Shown here piece after piece: positions 56,160-64,000 of a stretch of 64,000 nt of DNA. The stretch is taken from positions 1-64,000 of the forward strand of contig NZ_ASJD01000002.1 in NCBI RefSeq assembly GCF_000691165.1, read 5' to 3'. How positions within the stretch are numbered: position 1 is the stretch's first letter; each line of letters begins with the position of its first letter. Position numbers and translations under genes: made by a program. The stretch comes from Bacillus safensis FO-36b (GTDB lineage: Bacteria > Bacillota > Bacilli > Bacillales > Bacillaceae). A model generated the notes under the pieces. That model ran no database searches. It was not told the origin of the DNA and worked only from the letters and a program-made list of their open reading frames with translations.

Positions 56160-56222
56160 TTAAAATCCCCCTTTGTGTGCAAGCCGTGTGAAGCAACTTC
56201 TCATTCCCATCCCAATGAAGCG

Positions 56223-57395
56223 TTAAGCGTCGAGCAGTTTCATGTATACCTGTTCAATATCAGAAACAGACATTGGCTTTGGATTGTTGTCCATTAATCT
56301 CTTCACCTCTGAAGCTGCTTGAGCAAGTGCCGGTACATCCTCCTTGGACACGCCAAAAGCTTTGAGCTGCTGTGGAATGTGTAAATCCGCTGTCCAATCT
56401 TCAATTTGATGAATCACACGCTCTGCAAGCTCCTGCTTTGTGTGAGCTCCCGCTAGTCCTATTGCTCTTGCCACATGTTCAAGCCGATCAATGATATGAT
56501 CTGCATTAAAAGCAGTGACATGCGGAAGCAGCATGGAATTAGCAACACCATGAGAAATCTTGTATTTCCCCCCTAATGGATAAGCCATAGCGTGAACAGC
56601 AGCAGTTCCGGCACTTGTAAGCGCCATTCCTCCATACATTGCACCAACAAGCATATTTTCTCTTGCCTTCATGTTCTCCCCGTGATGATATGCCTCCTGA
56701 ATACTTCCTGAAATCAGCCGCATCGATTCCAGTGCAAACATATCACTGAATGGATTGGCTTTATTTGAAATATAAGATTCAAGCGCATGCGTAAAAGCAT
56801 CCATACCTGTAGCTGCGGTAATAGATTTCGGCAAGTTGAGAGTAAGTGCTGGATCTAAGATGACAAGGTCTGGCAAAAGATGCGGACTAACCATTCCAAT
56901 TTTCAATTCCTTTTCTGGAAAAGTCACAATTGCATTTGGTGTCACCTCAGATCCCGTACCAGAGGTTGTCGGAATGAGAATCGTTGGCACTCCCCTTTTT
57001 TCCACAAGATTTGTGCCAACGAGAGCAGAAATCGGCTGATCGTTTGTCTTAAGAACAGCTAAAATTTTTGCAGCATCAAGGACACTCCCGCCACCAATTC
57101 CAATAATGGCGTCATGCGCTCCTCTTAAAAAGGTGTGGAATACATCCTCGATATTTTCTTCTGTTGGTTCAGGTTTGATTTCTGTACTTATCTCACTTGC
57201 TATCCCCTTTTTCGCAAGTTCTCTTTTGATGTGATCTGCATAACCAAGTGATACGATCGATGGCTGCGTTAATATAAAAATGGATGTGAGTCTGCTAAGC
57301 CCTAAACTATCTAATTTCTCCCCAAGAAGGTCTAAAGAACCTGCGCCAGATACAATGTGTGATGCCGTCTGAAAGTGATAATGCGTGATCGTCAT
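56223..57395 (-). CDS. Iron-containing alcohol dehydrogenase
   Basis: Group III Fe-ADH: NAD-binding GIGGGSVLDAAK, TTSGTGSEVT, metal ligands in TGMDAFTHALESYIS and AMAYPLGGKYKISHGVANS (His-x(3)-type pair). 390 aa. The frame extends upstream into the aldolase gene; the ATG at 57395 with AAAGGAG is chosen. In this operon it may reduce or oxidise an aldehyde/alcohol intermediate. Confidence 0.88.
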   Translation of the reverse strand: MTITHYHFQTASHIVSGAGSLDLLGEKLDSLGLSRLTSIFILTQPSIVSLGYADHIKRELAKKGIASEISTEIKPEPTEENIEDVFHTFLRGAHDAIIGIGGGSVLDAAKILAVLKTNDQPISALVGTNLVEKRGVPTILIPTTSGTGSEVTPNAIVTFPEKELKIGMVSPHLLPDLVILDPALTLNLPKSITAATGMDAFTHALESYISNKANPFSDMFALESMRLISGSIQEAYHHGENMKARENMLVGAMYGGMALTSAGTAAVHAMAYPLGGKYKISHGVANSMLLPHVTAFNADHIIDRLEHVARAIGLAGAHTKQELAERVIHQIEDWTADLHIPQQLKAFGVSKEDVPALAQAASEVKRLMDNNPKPMSVSDIEQVYMKLLDA

Positions 57396-57402
57396 CTCTT
57401 CA

Positions 57403-58302
57403 CTACTCCTTTGCCGCTTTTCCTTGTTTGCGATAGTCTTCAACCATTTGTGCCACAGCTTCTAATGCCTCACCTGACAGCTCTTTTACAGGGCTTTTGG
57501 GCGGGCCAACCGGAATTCCATAAAGCTCTGCTGCCTTTTTCAAAGGCGCTGGTAATGTCCCTAAACCGAATGTTGCTCTTAATGGCTGCAGCTGCTTCTG
57601 GAAGTGCTCACTTTCGTCAAGCTTCCCTTTTCGAAAAGATTCATAGAGTCCAACGACAGTTTCAGGAAGTACATTTGCAGTTGCTGCGACCGCCCCTGCT
57701 CCGCCGAGTTTCAAGGTATCCAAAATGAGTGAGTCCGTACCTGCAAGGACAACAAAATCTTCATCTTTTGTGACATCCAGATATGCCTTGATATTTTCAA
57801 TGTTTCCACTGCTATCTTTAATGCCTAGCACATTCGGCAGTGCACTGAGCCGTGCAACCGTCTCTGGTGCTAGAGATACTCCTGTTCTAGATGGAATGTT
57901 ATAAAGCAGAATCGGAATATCTACATTCTCAGATATGTGACGAAAGTGCTCATACAGCTCTTCTTGGGTTGGTGCAACAAAGTAAGGTGTAATGATAGAC
58001 AGAACATCTACCCCTCGATCTGCCAGTTTGTTTGACAGCCTGATGGTTGCCTCCGTACTATTTTCACCTGCTCCAATGAATACCGGCACTCGTCTGTCAA
58101 CAGCATTCACGACAGTTTCAGCAATTTGAAGCTTTTCTTCCTCTGAAAACAAATGAAACTCTCCATTTGTGCCTAAAGCAAAGATGCCGTGTACACCTGA
58201 CTCGATCAAACGATTCACTAATTGCGTTGCCACTTCGGGATGAAAATGTTCTTCCTCAGTAAGCGGTGTCAAAATAGCTGGTATAATCCCTTGAATGTCC
58301 AA
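57403..58302 (-). CDS. DapA/NAL-superfamily lyase or aldolase
   Basis: TIM-barrel enzyme with the Schiff-base Lys in VLGIKDSSGN and Tyr in ILLYNIPSRTG, plus ALGTNGEFHLF near the pyruvate-binding loop. 299 aa. Real dapA acts in lysine synthesis; here the catabolic context points to a 2-keto-3-deoxy acid aldolase/dehydratase giving pyruvate and an aldehyde. First gene of the operon, TTG start with GGGAGG, behind a promoter with a cre-like site. Confidence 0.85.
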   Translation of the reverse strand: MDIQGIIPAILTPLTEEEHFHPEVATQLVNRLIESGVHGIFALGTNGEFHLFSEEEKLQIAETVVNAVDRRVPVFIGAGENSTEATIRLSNKLADRGVDVLSIITPYFVAPTQEELYEHFRHISENVDIPILLYNIPSRTGVSLAPETVARLSALPNVLGIKDSSGNIENIKAYLDVTKDEDFVVLAGTDSLILDTLKLGGAGAVAATANVLPETVVGLYESFRKGKLDESEHFQKQLQPLRATFGLGTLPAPLKKAAELYGIPVGPPKSPVKELSGEALEAVAQMVEDYRKQGKAAKE

Positions 58303-58347
58303 ATAATCCTCCCTTTCTTATGTGTTGCATTTTTAAACATGTCATAT

Positions 58348-58399
58348 TTTAAGCGCTTTCATATTTTTTATTATAAAAGGATTGTGATTTAATTAGCAA
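58348..58399 (-). promoter_or_regulatory. Acid-sugar operon promoter with cre-like site
   Basis: TTGCTA (58394-58399), 18 bp, TATAAT (58370-58375), then TGAAAGCGCTTAAA (58348-58361) at the likely transcription start. Same design as at 48445-48490, suggesting joint catabolite control of both transcription units. Confidence 0.65.
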
Positions 58400-58459
58400 C
58401 ACTTTTTTGATTTTTCGTTATATTAAGTTCATTTCTTATGTAGCTGTTGATGTTTTCAA

Positions 58460-58489
58460 CAAAAAAAGCGAACCATTTTGGTTCACTTT
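58460..58489 (-). terminator. Terminator after the B12-type importer operon
   Basis: GTGAACCA / TGGTTCGC stem followed on the minus strand by TTTTTTT; the yvrA stop codon lies inside. Confidence 0.8.
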
Positions 58490-59769
58490 TGAATGGCACT
58501 CAACTTTTGAAGAAGCCCGTGCACCTTTTGTCCTAATCTTTCGTGTAAAAGGTCAGCATCTTCCGTTTCATGCGTATTGGGTGTAGCAATACAAAGATGA
58601 TGGATTGGAATGCTTGTTTCTTGCTTCATGATGTGCATAAGCTGCCCCATGAGCTGAACAGCTGCTCCGTCTGATAAAGATCGTTTCAGGATAAGCCAAA
58701 TGGCCAACTCTTCTTGCTGAAGCATGCCGCAAAGGATCATATCGTCTTCGGCGTCTTCTGCGGCAAATTGTGCTAATCCGTTAGCTTGCTCGAAAAACAG
58801 CATATCTTCAGATGACTCTAGCTGCTCATGAAGCGTCTTCTTTCCCGTTCCAATAGACCTTTTCCAAAAGAACCCGCCGTTTTTCTTATGTGAGGAAAGG
58901 ATGCGAAGAGGCTGATTAATGGAAAACGTCATTCCTTCTGAGCTATAAGTCCTCCAGCCATCGGCTATGTTTACAATTGATGCTTTTGAAGGGGCTGCAG
59001 GCTCAACCATCAGCTGGGGGTTAGCCCTAAATGGATGCTGGAGCGGTGTCACATTTGTTTCATACACACGGTTGATTCGTTCAGTGGTCAAGACGTGATG
59101 CGGCAGTCCTAACATGTCTGTCTTTCCTTCATGAAGCAGAAGCAGCCGATCACAATATAAACTAGCGATGTTCACATCATGGAATACACCAATGACCGTT
59201 AACCTAGAGGAATCAGTTTCTTCTTTAATTAAATCAAGCAAATCTTTTTGATAGGCTAAATCAAGGAAACTCGTTGGTTCATCCAGCAATAAATATTCAG
59301 GCTGCTGCGCCAATGCCTGTGCTAAATATACACGCTGCTGTTCTCCTCCGCTTAACTCATGGATGGATTGATTCTTAAACTGTGCAACACCCGTTTGTTC
59401 CATTACTTTGCTGACGACCTGCACATCTTCTCGCGTGACAGATTGCAGCCACCCTTTTTGATATGGATAACGACCGAATTGGACGGTTTCTTCCACCGTA
59501 AATGAAAAAGCTTGGTCCGTTTTCTGCGGCAGAACGGCCACCTTTTGCGCAAGCGCCTTTGGCGGATAGGATTGAATAAGGTGACCGCCGATACGCACCT
59601 CTCCGCTCTTAGGTGCTAAAATCCCTGCCATCATTTTAAGAAGGGTCGTCTTACCGCTCCCGTTTGGACCGAGTATACCGAGAAATTCTCCTTGCTTTAC
59701 TTCAAGATTAATGCCTCGAATAACCTCTTTCTCTCCATATGCACCTCTGATTTCCTTCACTTGAATCAT
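58483..59769 (-). CDS. yvrA: B12-type ABC transporter ATPase YvrA with C-terminal extension
   Basis: FecE/BtuD-like ATPase (about 1-255): GPNGSGKTTLLKMM, LSGGEQQRVYLAQALAQQ, YLLLDEPTSFLDLA, HDVNIASLYC. A further domain of about 165 residues follows (PLRILSSHKKNGGFFWKR, then IPIHHLCIATPNTHETED), resembling the CbiZ adenosylcobinamide amidohydrolase fold, but apparently diverged. In B. subtilis YvrA also has the extension. Overlaps yvrB by 4 nt. Cobalamin as the substrate fits with yvqK. Confidence 0.88.
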   Translation of the reverse strand: MIQVKEIRGAYGEKEVIRGINLEVKQGEFLGILGPNGSGKTTLLKMMAGILAPKSGEVRIGGHLIQSYPPKALAQKVAVLPQKTDQAFSFTVEETVQFGRYPYQKGWLQSVTREDVQVVSKVMEQTGVAQFKNQSIHELSGGEQQRVYLAQALAQQPEYLLLDEPTSFLDLAYQKDLLDLIKEETDSSRLTVIGVFHDVNIASLYCDRLLLLHEGKTDMLGLPHHVLTTERINRVYETNVTPLQHPFRANPQLMVEPAAPSKASIVNIADGWRTYSSEGMTFSINQPLRILSSHKKNGGFFWKRSIGTGKKTLHEQLESSEDMLFFEQANGLAQFAAEDAEDDMILCGMLQQEELAIWLILKRSLSDGAAVQLMGQLMHIMKQETSIPIHHLCIATPNTHETEDADLLHERLGQKVHGLLQKLSAIQK

Positions 59770-60824
59770 ACGTGCGTCCCCCCTCTATATTTACGAATGA
59801 GGATGATGCCAAATACAGGTGCACCAATTAACGCAGTAATGATGCCAATCGGTAATTCAGTCGGCTCAATGATGGTACGGGATAACACATCTGCTAATAC
59901 AAGAAAGGAAGCACCGTTCAGCATAGATAAAGGCAGCAGATGCCGATGATCTGTGATAGTTAAGAGGCGGATAAAATGCGGAATCACAAGTCCTACAAAA
60001 CCGATCGTCCCTGATACCGCTACTGCACTTCCGGTCAGGATCGAGCCCGCCAGCAGCACAATATATTTGCTCCTTTTCACATGAACACCTAATAGCTTTG
60101 CCTTCTCCTCGCCATACGTCATCACATTCAAATCCCGCCCCATCAACATTAACGCAAAGGTCCCAATAAGAAAGAAAGGAAGAAAAAGCACAATATAACG
60201 CCAGCCCCTCATGGACACACTGCCAAGCAGCCAATGAATGATCTCTTTTAGATCATCACCTGTTAAAGCAATCATCAATGAAATGAGCGCACCCAAAAAA
60301 GAGCTGAAAATCACTCCTGTCAAAATTAAAGAAGAAATGCTCATCCCCCGATGAACAAGACGCGCAAAAAAGAGAACGAGACAGAGGGTCACAAGCGCTG
60401 TTGTCATACTGAATAATGGCAGTGTGAAACTGCCAAAAAGCGGGAGCTGCAAGCTGAAAAACAGGGTCGCTACGGCTCCAACTGATGCCCCTTGAGATAC
60501 CCCCAGCGTATAAGGGTCAGCGAGAGGATTTTTTAATAAACCTTGAAAAGCTGCACCAGATAACGCAAGTGCTGCTCCGACTAATGCCGCTAATATGACT
60601 CTTGGCAGCCGAATGTTCATCATAATATTGCGATCGATGGAATCAATGGTTCCAAACTGCACTCCGAATAGTTCATGAACAAATATACGAAGAATAGAAG
60701 GAATGGGAATCCCTAAGCTTCCAAAGGAGATTCCCATTCCAACGCTCATCACAAGAAGTAAAACACTTAGTGTATATGCGATGATCAATTTATTTGAACG
60801 TGTCAGGATAGACGTTTTTCGCAA
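59766..60824 (-). CDS. yvrB: B12-type ABC transporter permease YvrB
   Basis: BtuC/FecCD-type permease, about ten helices, GAALALSGAAFQGLLKNPLA and GTIGFVGLVIPHFIRLL typical. The frame opens at a TTG (60842) deep in the yvrC coding region; AAGGAG fits a second TTG at 60824 better. The exact start is uncertain. Forms yvrCBA with the lipoprotein and ATPase. Confidence 0.9.
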   Translation of the reverse strand: MRKTSILTRSNKLIIAYTLSVLLLVMSVGMGISFGSLGIPIPSILRIFVHELFGVQFGTIDSIDRNIMMNIRLPRVILAALVGAALALSGAAFQGLLKNPLADPYTLGVSQGASVGAVATLFFSLQLPLFGSFTLPLFSMTTALVTLCLVLFFARLVHRGMSISSLILTGVIFSSFLGALISLMIALTGDDLKEIIHWLLGSVSMRGWRYIVLFLPFFLIGTFALMLMGRDLNVMTYGEEKAKLLGVHVKRSKYIVLLAGSILTGSAVAVSGTIGFVGLVIPHFIRLLTITDHRHLLPLSMLNGASFLVLADVLSRTIIEPTELPIGIITALIGAPVFGIILIRKYRGGTHV

Positions 60825-61740
60825 GAGCCTCGACTCCTTCAACCAATCGCGGTCCCGGTCTTGATGCGAGATCCGTATTCAATTGAAAGACTTGTTTTTC
60901 TTTCACTGCTTTCATTGCATTCCAGCCGTCTCTTTTTTTCAAATCAGCTAAGCCTGATCCATCAATTGTAACGATGACATCAGGATTTCGCTTGATGATC
61001 GATTCTTCCGTCATTTGCACCCAGCCAGTTTGATCACCTGCAGCATTTTTGGCATGGATAACAGAAAGCATTTCATCCATAAATGTATTTTTACCAGTTG
61101 TATAGATTTCAGGTGCTCCTGATACTTCAACAAAGACTGTTTTTTGCTTGTCTTTCGAAATCCCCTCTGCTTGTTTCTTGATGTCATTCAGCTTTGTTTT
61201 CATTTCGTCTACAAGCTTTGTTGATGCTTCTTTCACGCCGGCTGCTTCACCGATCATATTGATTGATTTGTACACATCCTTAAAGGACGTTGCATCATTT
61301 ACAGTCAGCACTTGGATCCCTGCATCTTCAAGCTGTTTAAATCCATTTTTTGATCCCATCTGAGATGCATGTGCTAAGACAAGATCTGGCTTTAAGGAAA
61401 TGACCTTCTCGACATTGAATTCCAGTCCGCCAATCTTCTCTACCTTTTCGACTTCCTTTGGATAATTGTCAAAGTCTGATCGTCCAACCATTTTATCTCC
61501 AAGACCGAGTGCATAAGCAATCTCCGTATTACTTGGAATTAACGAAACAATTCGTTTAGGCTGTTCTTTGATTTCGACTGTTTTGCCAGCTGCATCTTTT
61601 ATCGATACGGGAAATGCCGCAGTGGCCGTTTCTTTATTTTGTGACCCTTTTGCTTTGTGATCTGTCTCAGCGCCTGCACATCCTGCTAAAACACCCATCA
61701 CAAGCAATAACGATAGCCAAATAGCTGTTAACTTTTTCAT
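60790..61740 (-). CDS. yvrC: B12-type ABC transporter substrate-binding lipoprotein YvrC
   Basis: BtuF-like binding protein. Lipobox VMGVLAGCAGAE (Cys about 21); periplasmic-binding fold with IVSLIPSNTEIAYALGLGDK and ETVDSLKPDL-like VEKVISLKPDLVLAHAS. 316 aa. First gene of yvrCBA. No cobalamin riboswitch is visible in the 5' region, which instead carries an inverted repeat. Confidence 0.9.
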   Translation of the reverse strand: MKKLTAIWLSLLLVMGVLAGCAGAETDHKAKGSQNKETATAAFPVSIKDAAGKTVEIKEQPKRIVSLIPSNTEIAYALGLGDKMVGRSDFDNYPKEVEKVEKIGGLEFNVEKVISLKPDLVLAHASQMGSKNGFKQLEDAGIQVLTVNDATSFKDVYKSINMIGEAAGVKEASTKLVDEMKTKLNDIKKQAEGISKDKQKTVFVEVSGAPEIYTTGKNTFMDEMLSVIHAKNAAGDQTGWVQMTEESIIKRNPDVIVTIDGSGLADLKKRDGWNAMKAVKEKQVFQLNTDLASRPGPRLVEGVEALAKNVYPDTFK

Positions 61741-61766
61741 GAGTAACCCCCTGGTTTATGTACTGC

Positions 61767-61788
61767 TTAACGAAATCTCTTTCGTCAA
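61767..61788. promoter_or_regulatory. Inverted repeat in the yvrC leader
   Basis: TTAACGAAA / TTTCGTCAA arms around TCTC, between the likely promoter (TATAAT on the minus strand near 61812-61817) and yvrC. It could be an operator or an RNA hairpin. Confidence 0.4.
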
Positions 61789-61873
61789 TTCTTTTCTAAT
61801 TTCGGGAATATTATACTACAGTGCAGATAGGTTGTATATGTGATTTCTAAAAGCGTCTTTTCTGTTCATAAAA

Positions 61874-61905
61874 CAAAAAAACAGCCTCTAAAAAGACTGT
61901 TTTTC
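61874..61905 (-). terminator. Terminator at the end of the GH28 gene
   Basis: ACAGTCT / AGGCTGT stem (imperfect) followed by TTTTTTT on the minus strand; the gene's stop codon lies within the stem-loop. Confidence 0.65.
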
Positions 61906-63303
61906 ACTCTTCAATGAATTGATTTGTTCTCCATTGATGACGACTTTCTGAAAAGCAGGAGAAACGGCATGCTCTAAAGATAATGGATACGTCACATCAT
62001 CTATGACACAATCTTTCATTTTAAAGTGAGTCACAGGAGAATGTGCGTATGCGGCTATTTTCACACCATATCGTCCGCCGCTGCTTTTGAGTCCTTCCAC
62101 TTCAATATGACGTACAACAGGACGATGCGGACCAGCATCTCCTTCCTCATACATCATGTCGATACAGACCACTTCATGCTTTAGACTTTTGACTGTATTG
62201 TTTTTAAAATAAATATGTTCAATGGTGCCGCCTCTGACAGAGTTGGTTTTAATACGCAGTGCCCGGTCAAGGTTCGGACTGTCCATGACATTATCTTCTG
62301 CATAAACATGCCTTACTCCGCCAGAGATTTCGCTCCCGATCGTCACACCGCCGTGTCCATCCCGCATCTCATTTCTACGAATGACAATGTTTTCAGATGG
62401 AATCCCTATTCTCCGTCCATCCTCGTTTCTGCCCGATTTGATGGCAATACAATCATCTCCGTTATCAAAATAACAATCTTCAATGAGCACATTCCGGCAA
62501 GATTCCGGATTGACACCATCTGTGTTTGGTCCATGCCCAATGATTTTAACGCCGCGGACGATGACGTTATCACTTAACACAGGATGAATTTGCCACATCG
62601 GTGAATCCTTCACTGTCACTCCTTCGATTAGCACATGCTGACATTGGTATGGCTGAATAAAGCTCGACCTTAAATAATGACCTTCTCCAAATACCCTTTC
62701 TTCTACCGGTATTCTCTTTTCCGCCATTTCAAACAAAAGCTGGCGATCCCGATCCTGAGAGGGCTGGCCATTTGTCCCATACTTCCAGGGCCACCAATGA
62801 TGCTCATCCCCTCTGCCATCAAGGGTTCCGGCTCCAGTTATAGCGATGTTTTCTGCATGGTGTGCATAAATGAGAGGTGAATAATTATAAAGTTCAACCC
62901 CTTCATATCTTGTCAGTACAAGAGGCAAGTAATCCTTTGGGTCTTGGCTGAATGTCACATAGGCTTTCTCATGCAGATGAAGTTCTACATTGCTTTTCAA
63001 TTCTAAAGCACCTGTCAAAAATGTCCCTGCTGGGATCAGCACCCGTCCCCCTTTCAACCGATGCGCATCATCAATGGCAGACTGAATGGCATTTGTAGAA
63101 AGCTCTTGCCCTTCCGCATCTGCTCCATAATGCACCACATTCAATTCACGATCTTGGAACTGCGGTGCTTTTATCTGCTTTAGCACTTGATCAATTCCGT
63201 TTGCTTTCTTATTTTTCTTCACTTGCTTTGCTAAACGAGCAATTCCGACTCCAGTTAGTACCGTTCCTGCTGTGATATACATCAAATCCCGTTTTTTAGA
63301 CAC
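61888..63303 (-). CDS. Glycoside hydrolase family 28 (polygalacturonase-like)
   Basis: Right-handed beta-helix pectinase family. All four GH28 motifs are present: NTDG (GPNTDGVNPE), DD (NGDDCIAIKSG), the GHG block (DGHGGVTIGSE) and RIK (LRIKTNSVRG). An N-terminal hydrophobic stretch (about 7-23) could be a membrane anchor, but there is no cleavable export signal, so it may act intracellularly on imported oligogalacturonides. 471 aa. 21 nt downstream of the altronate dehydratase gene, indicating galacturonate catabolism. Confidence 0.9.
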   Translation of the reverse strand: MSKKRDLMYITAGTVLTGVGIARLAKQVKKNKKANGIDQVLKQIKAPQFQDRELNVVHYGADAEGQELSTNAIQSAIDDAHRLKGGRVLIPAGTFLTGALELKSNVELHLHEKAYVTFSQDPKDYLPLVLTRYEGVELYNYSPLIYAHHAENIAITGAGTLDGRGDEHHWWPWKYGTNGQPSQDRDRQLLFEMAEKRIPVEERVFGEGHYLRSSFIQPYQCQHVLIEGVTVKDSPMWQIHPVLSDNVIVRGVKIIGHGPNTDGVNPESCRNVLIEDCYFDNGDDCIAIKSGRNEDGRRIGIPSENIVIRRNEMRDGHGGVTIGSEISGGVRHVYAEDNVMDSPNLDRALRIKTNSVRGGTIEHIYFKNNTVKSLKHEVVCIDMMYEEGDAGPHRPVVRHIEVEGLKSSGGRYGVKIAAYAHSPVTHFKMKDCVIDDVTYPLSLEHAVSPAFQKVVINGEQINSLKSEKQSF

Positions 63304-63323
63304 TTTCTCATCCCCCAGTCGCC

Positions 63324-64000
63324 TTAAAGTGTGACACCTGTTTTGAAAATAGCCAGCTCTCTAAAATTGTTTTTTTCATGATTTAACAGCTTCCCGCTCG
63401 CCACATCAATGACAGTTGAAATGAATTTTTCTAATACAACATCTTCCGGTACATCTTCAAGCAGTTCTCCGGCATTAAAGTCAATCCAGTGCTTTTTTGT
63501 TTCATATAAGGCTGTGTTGGTTGAGATCTTCATTGTTGGCACAAACGTACCAAATGGTGTCCCCCGGCCTGTTGTAAACAGGACCATTTGACAGCCAGAA
63601 GCAGCAAGTGCAGATGAAGCAACTAAATCATTACCAGGTGCACTTAATAGGTTCAATCCCTTTTGTTTCAGCAGCTCTCCATATTTCAATACATCTTTAA
63701 TATCAGAAGTACCTGCTTTTTGTGTACAGCCAAGAGATTTATCCTCTAATGTCGAAATTCCACCTGCTTTATTTCCCGGGGAAGGATTTTCATATACCGG
63801 CTGTCGATGATCCATGAAGTATTGTTTAAAGTCATTGATCATTTGCACAATATTGTCGAAAGTCTTTTCTGATTCCGCTCTCTCCATTAAAATCGTTTCA
63901 GCACCAAACATTTCTGGCACTTCTGTCAGCACAGTTGTTCCGCCTTGCGCGACAAGAAAATCGGACAGTCTGCCTAAAAGCGGATTTGCGGTAATACCAG
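63324..64000 (-). CDS. uxaA: Altronate dehydratase UxaA, 5' part outside window
   Basis: C-terminal half of D-altronate dehydratase (UxaA/GarD family), which yields 2-keto-3-deoxygluconate in galacturonate breakdown. Visible blocks: LVAQGGTTVLTEVPEMFGAE, NPSPGNKAGGISTLEDKSLG and TTGRGTPFGTFVPTMKIS. The frame is open to the window edge, so an ATG at 63932 is internal, not the start. It is followed by the GH28 gene in the same operon. Confidence 0.9.
   Translation of the reverse strand, partial: GITANPLLGRLSDFLVAQGGTTVLTEVPEMFGAETILMERAESEKTFDNIVQMINDFKQYFMDHRQPVYENPSPGNKAGGISTLEDKSLGCTQKAGTSDIKDVLKYGELLKQKGLNLLSAPGNDLVASSALAASGCQMVLFTTGRGTPFGTFVPTMKISTNTALYETKKHWIDFNAGELLEDVPEDVVLEKFISTVIDVASGKLLNHEKNNFRELAIFKTGVTL

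Noticed and set aside
61741-61860. Search for a cobalamin riboswitch before yvrC
   Set aside because: Region is too short and no B12-box was seen by eye.
63324-63932. Treating the last frame as a complete 202-aa gene starting at ATG 63932
   Set aside because: The frame is open to the window end and the upstream residues match altronate dehydratase, so the gene is truncated by the window.

Overview
The window looks like a chromosomal segment of a Bacillus of the B. pumilus / B. safensis / B. altitudinis type. Protein content and gene order follow the B. subtilis yur-yus-yvq-yvr region very closely (sufCDSUB, yurZ, metNPQ, yusDEFG-gcvH-yusI, fadNAE, yusN/U/V/W/Z, htrB-cssRS, yuxN, citG, gerA, liaIHGFSR, yvqK, yvrABC). 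Low-GC composition, strong Shine-Dalgarno sites, several TTG/GTG starts and many intrinsic terminators fit this. The assignment rests on recognised proteins and synteny, not on a database search.

Layout. 1-3.85 kb: a yrkRQP-like phosphate-starvation protein plus two-component system, divergent from a yrkO-like DUF418 membrane protein. 3.9-10.4 kb is an accessory block: a WYL regulator with a divergent flavin oxidoreductase, a candidate type I toxin/antisense RNA locus, a decayed VirB4/ConE conjugation ATPase, and an unusual reductase-hydrolase fusion with its TetR regulator. 10.4-31.5 kb is conserved metabolism: SUF Fe-S assembly, methionine uptake under an S-box riboswitch, glycine cleavage H protein, a FadR-controlled beta-oxidation operon, spore proteins and the Fur-controlled siderophore ATPase YusV. 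31.5-47.4 kb is stress and germination: HtrB with CssRS, YuxN, fumarase, GerA germinant receptor, and the Lia envelope-stress operon. 47.8-61.8 kb: cobalamin adenosyltransferase and a B12-type ABC importer flank an inserted acid-sugar catabolic cluster (DapA-type aldolase, Fe-alcohol dehydrogenase, Na+/solute symporter, Asp-box sialidase-like protein, PrpR-N regulator, DUF1537 kinase, PdxA2, SDR). 61.9-64 kb: the start of a galacturonate region (GH28 polygalacturonase, altronate dehydratase, running off the window).

The most striking unexplained signal is a three-copy repeat of about 180-190 bp at 16.7, 22.2 and 47.6 kb. Each copy lies between two near-identical copies of a hairpin that is different at each site and is the intrinsic terminator of the upstream gene, as if a small element had inserted at the terminator and duplicated it. 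Stems inside the repeat show compensatory changes between copies, which suggests a structured RNA. Other points for follow-up are the toxin locus, the acid-sugar cluster with CcpA-like sites at both outer promoters and a sigma-54-type activator that lacks GAFTGA, and several well-formed operator palindromes.
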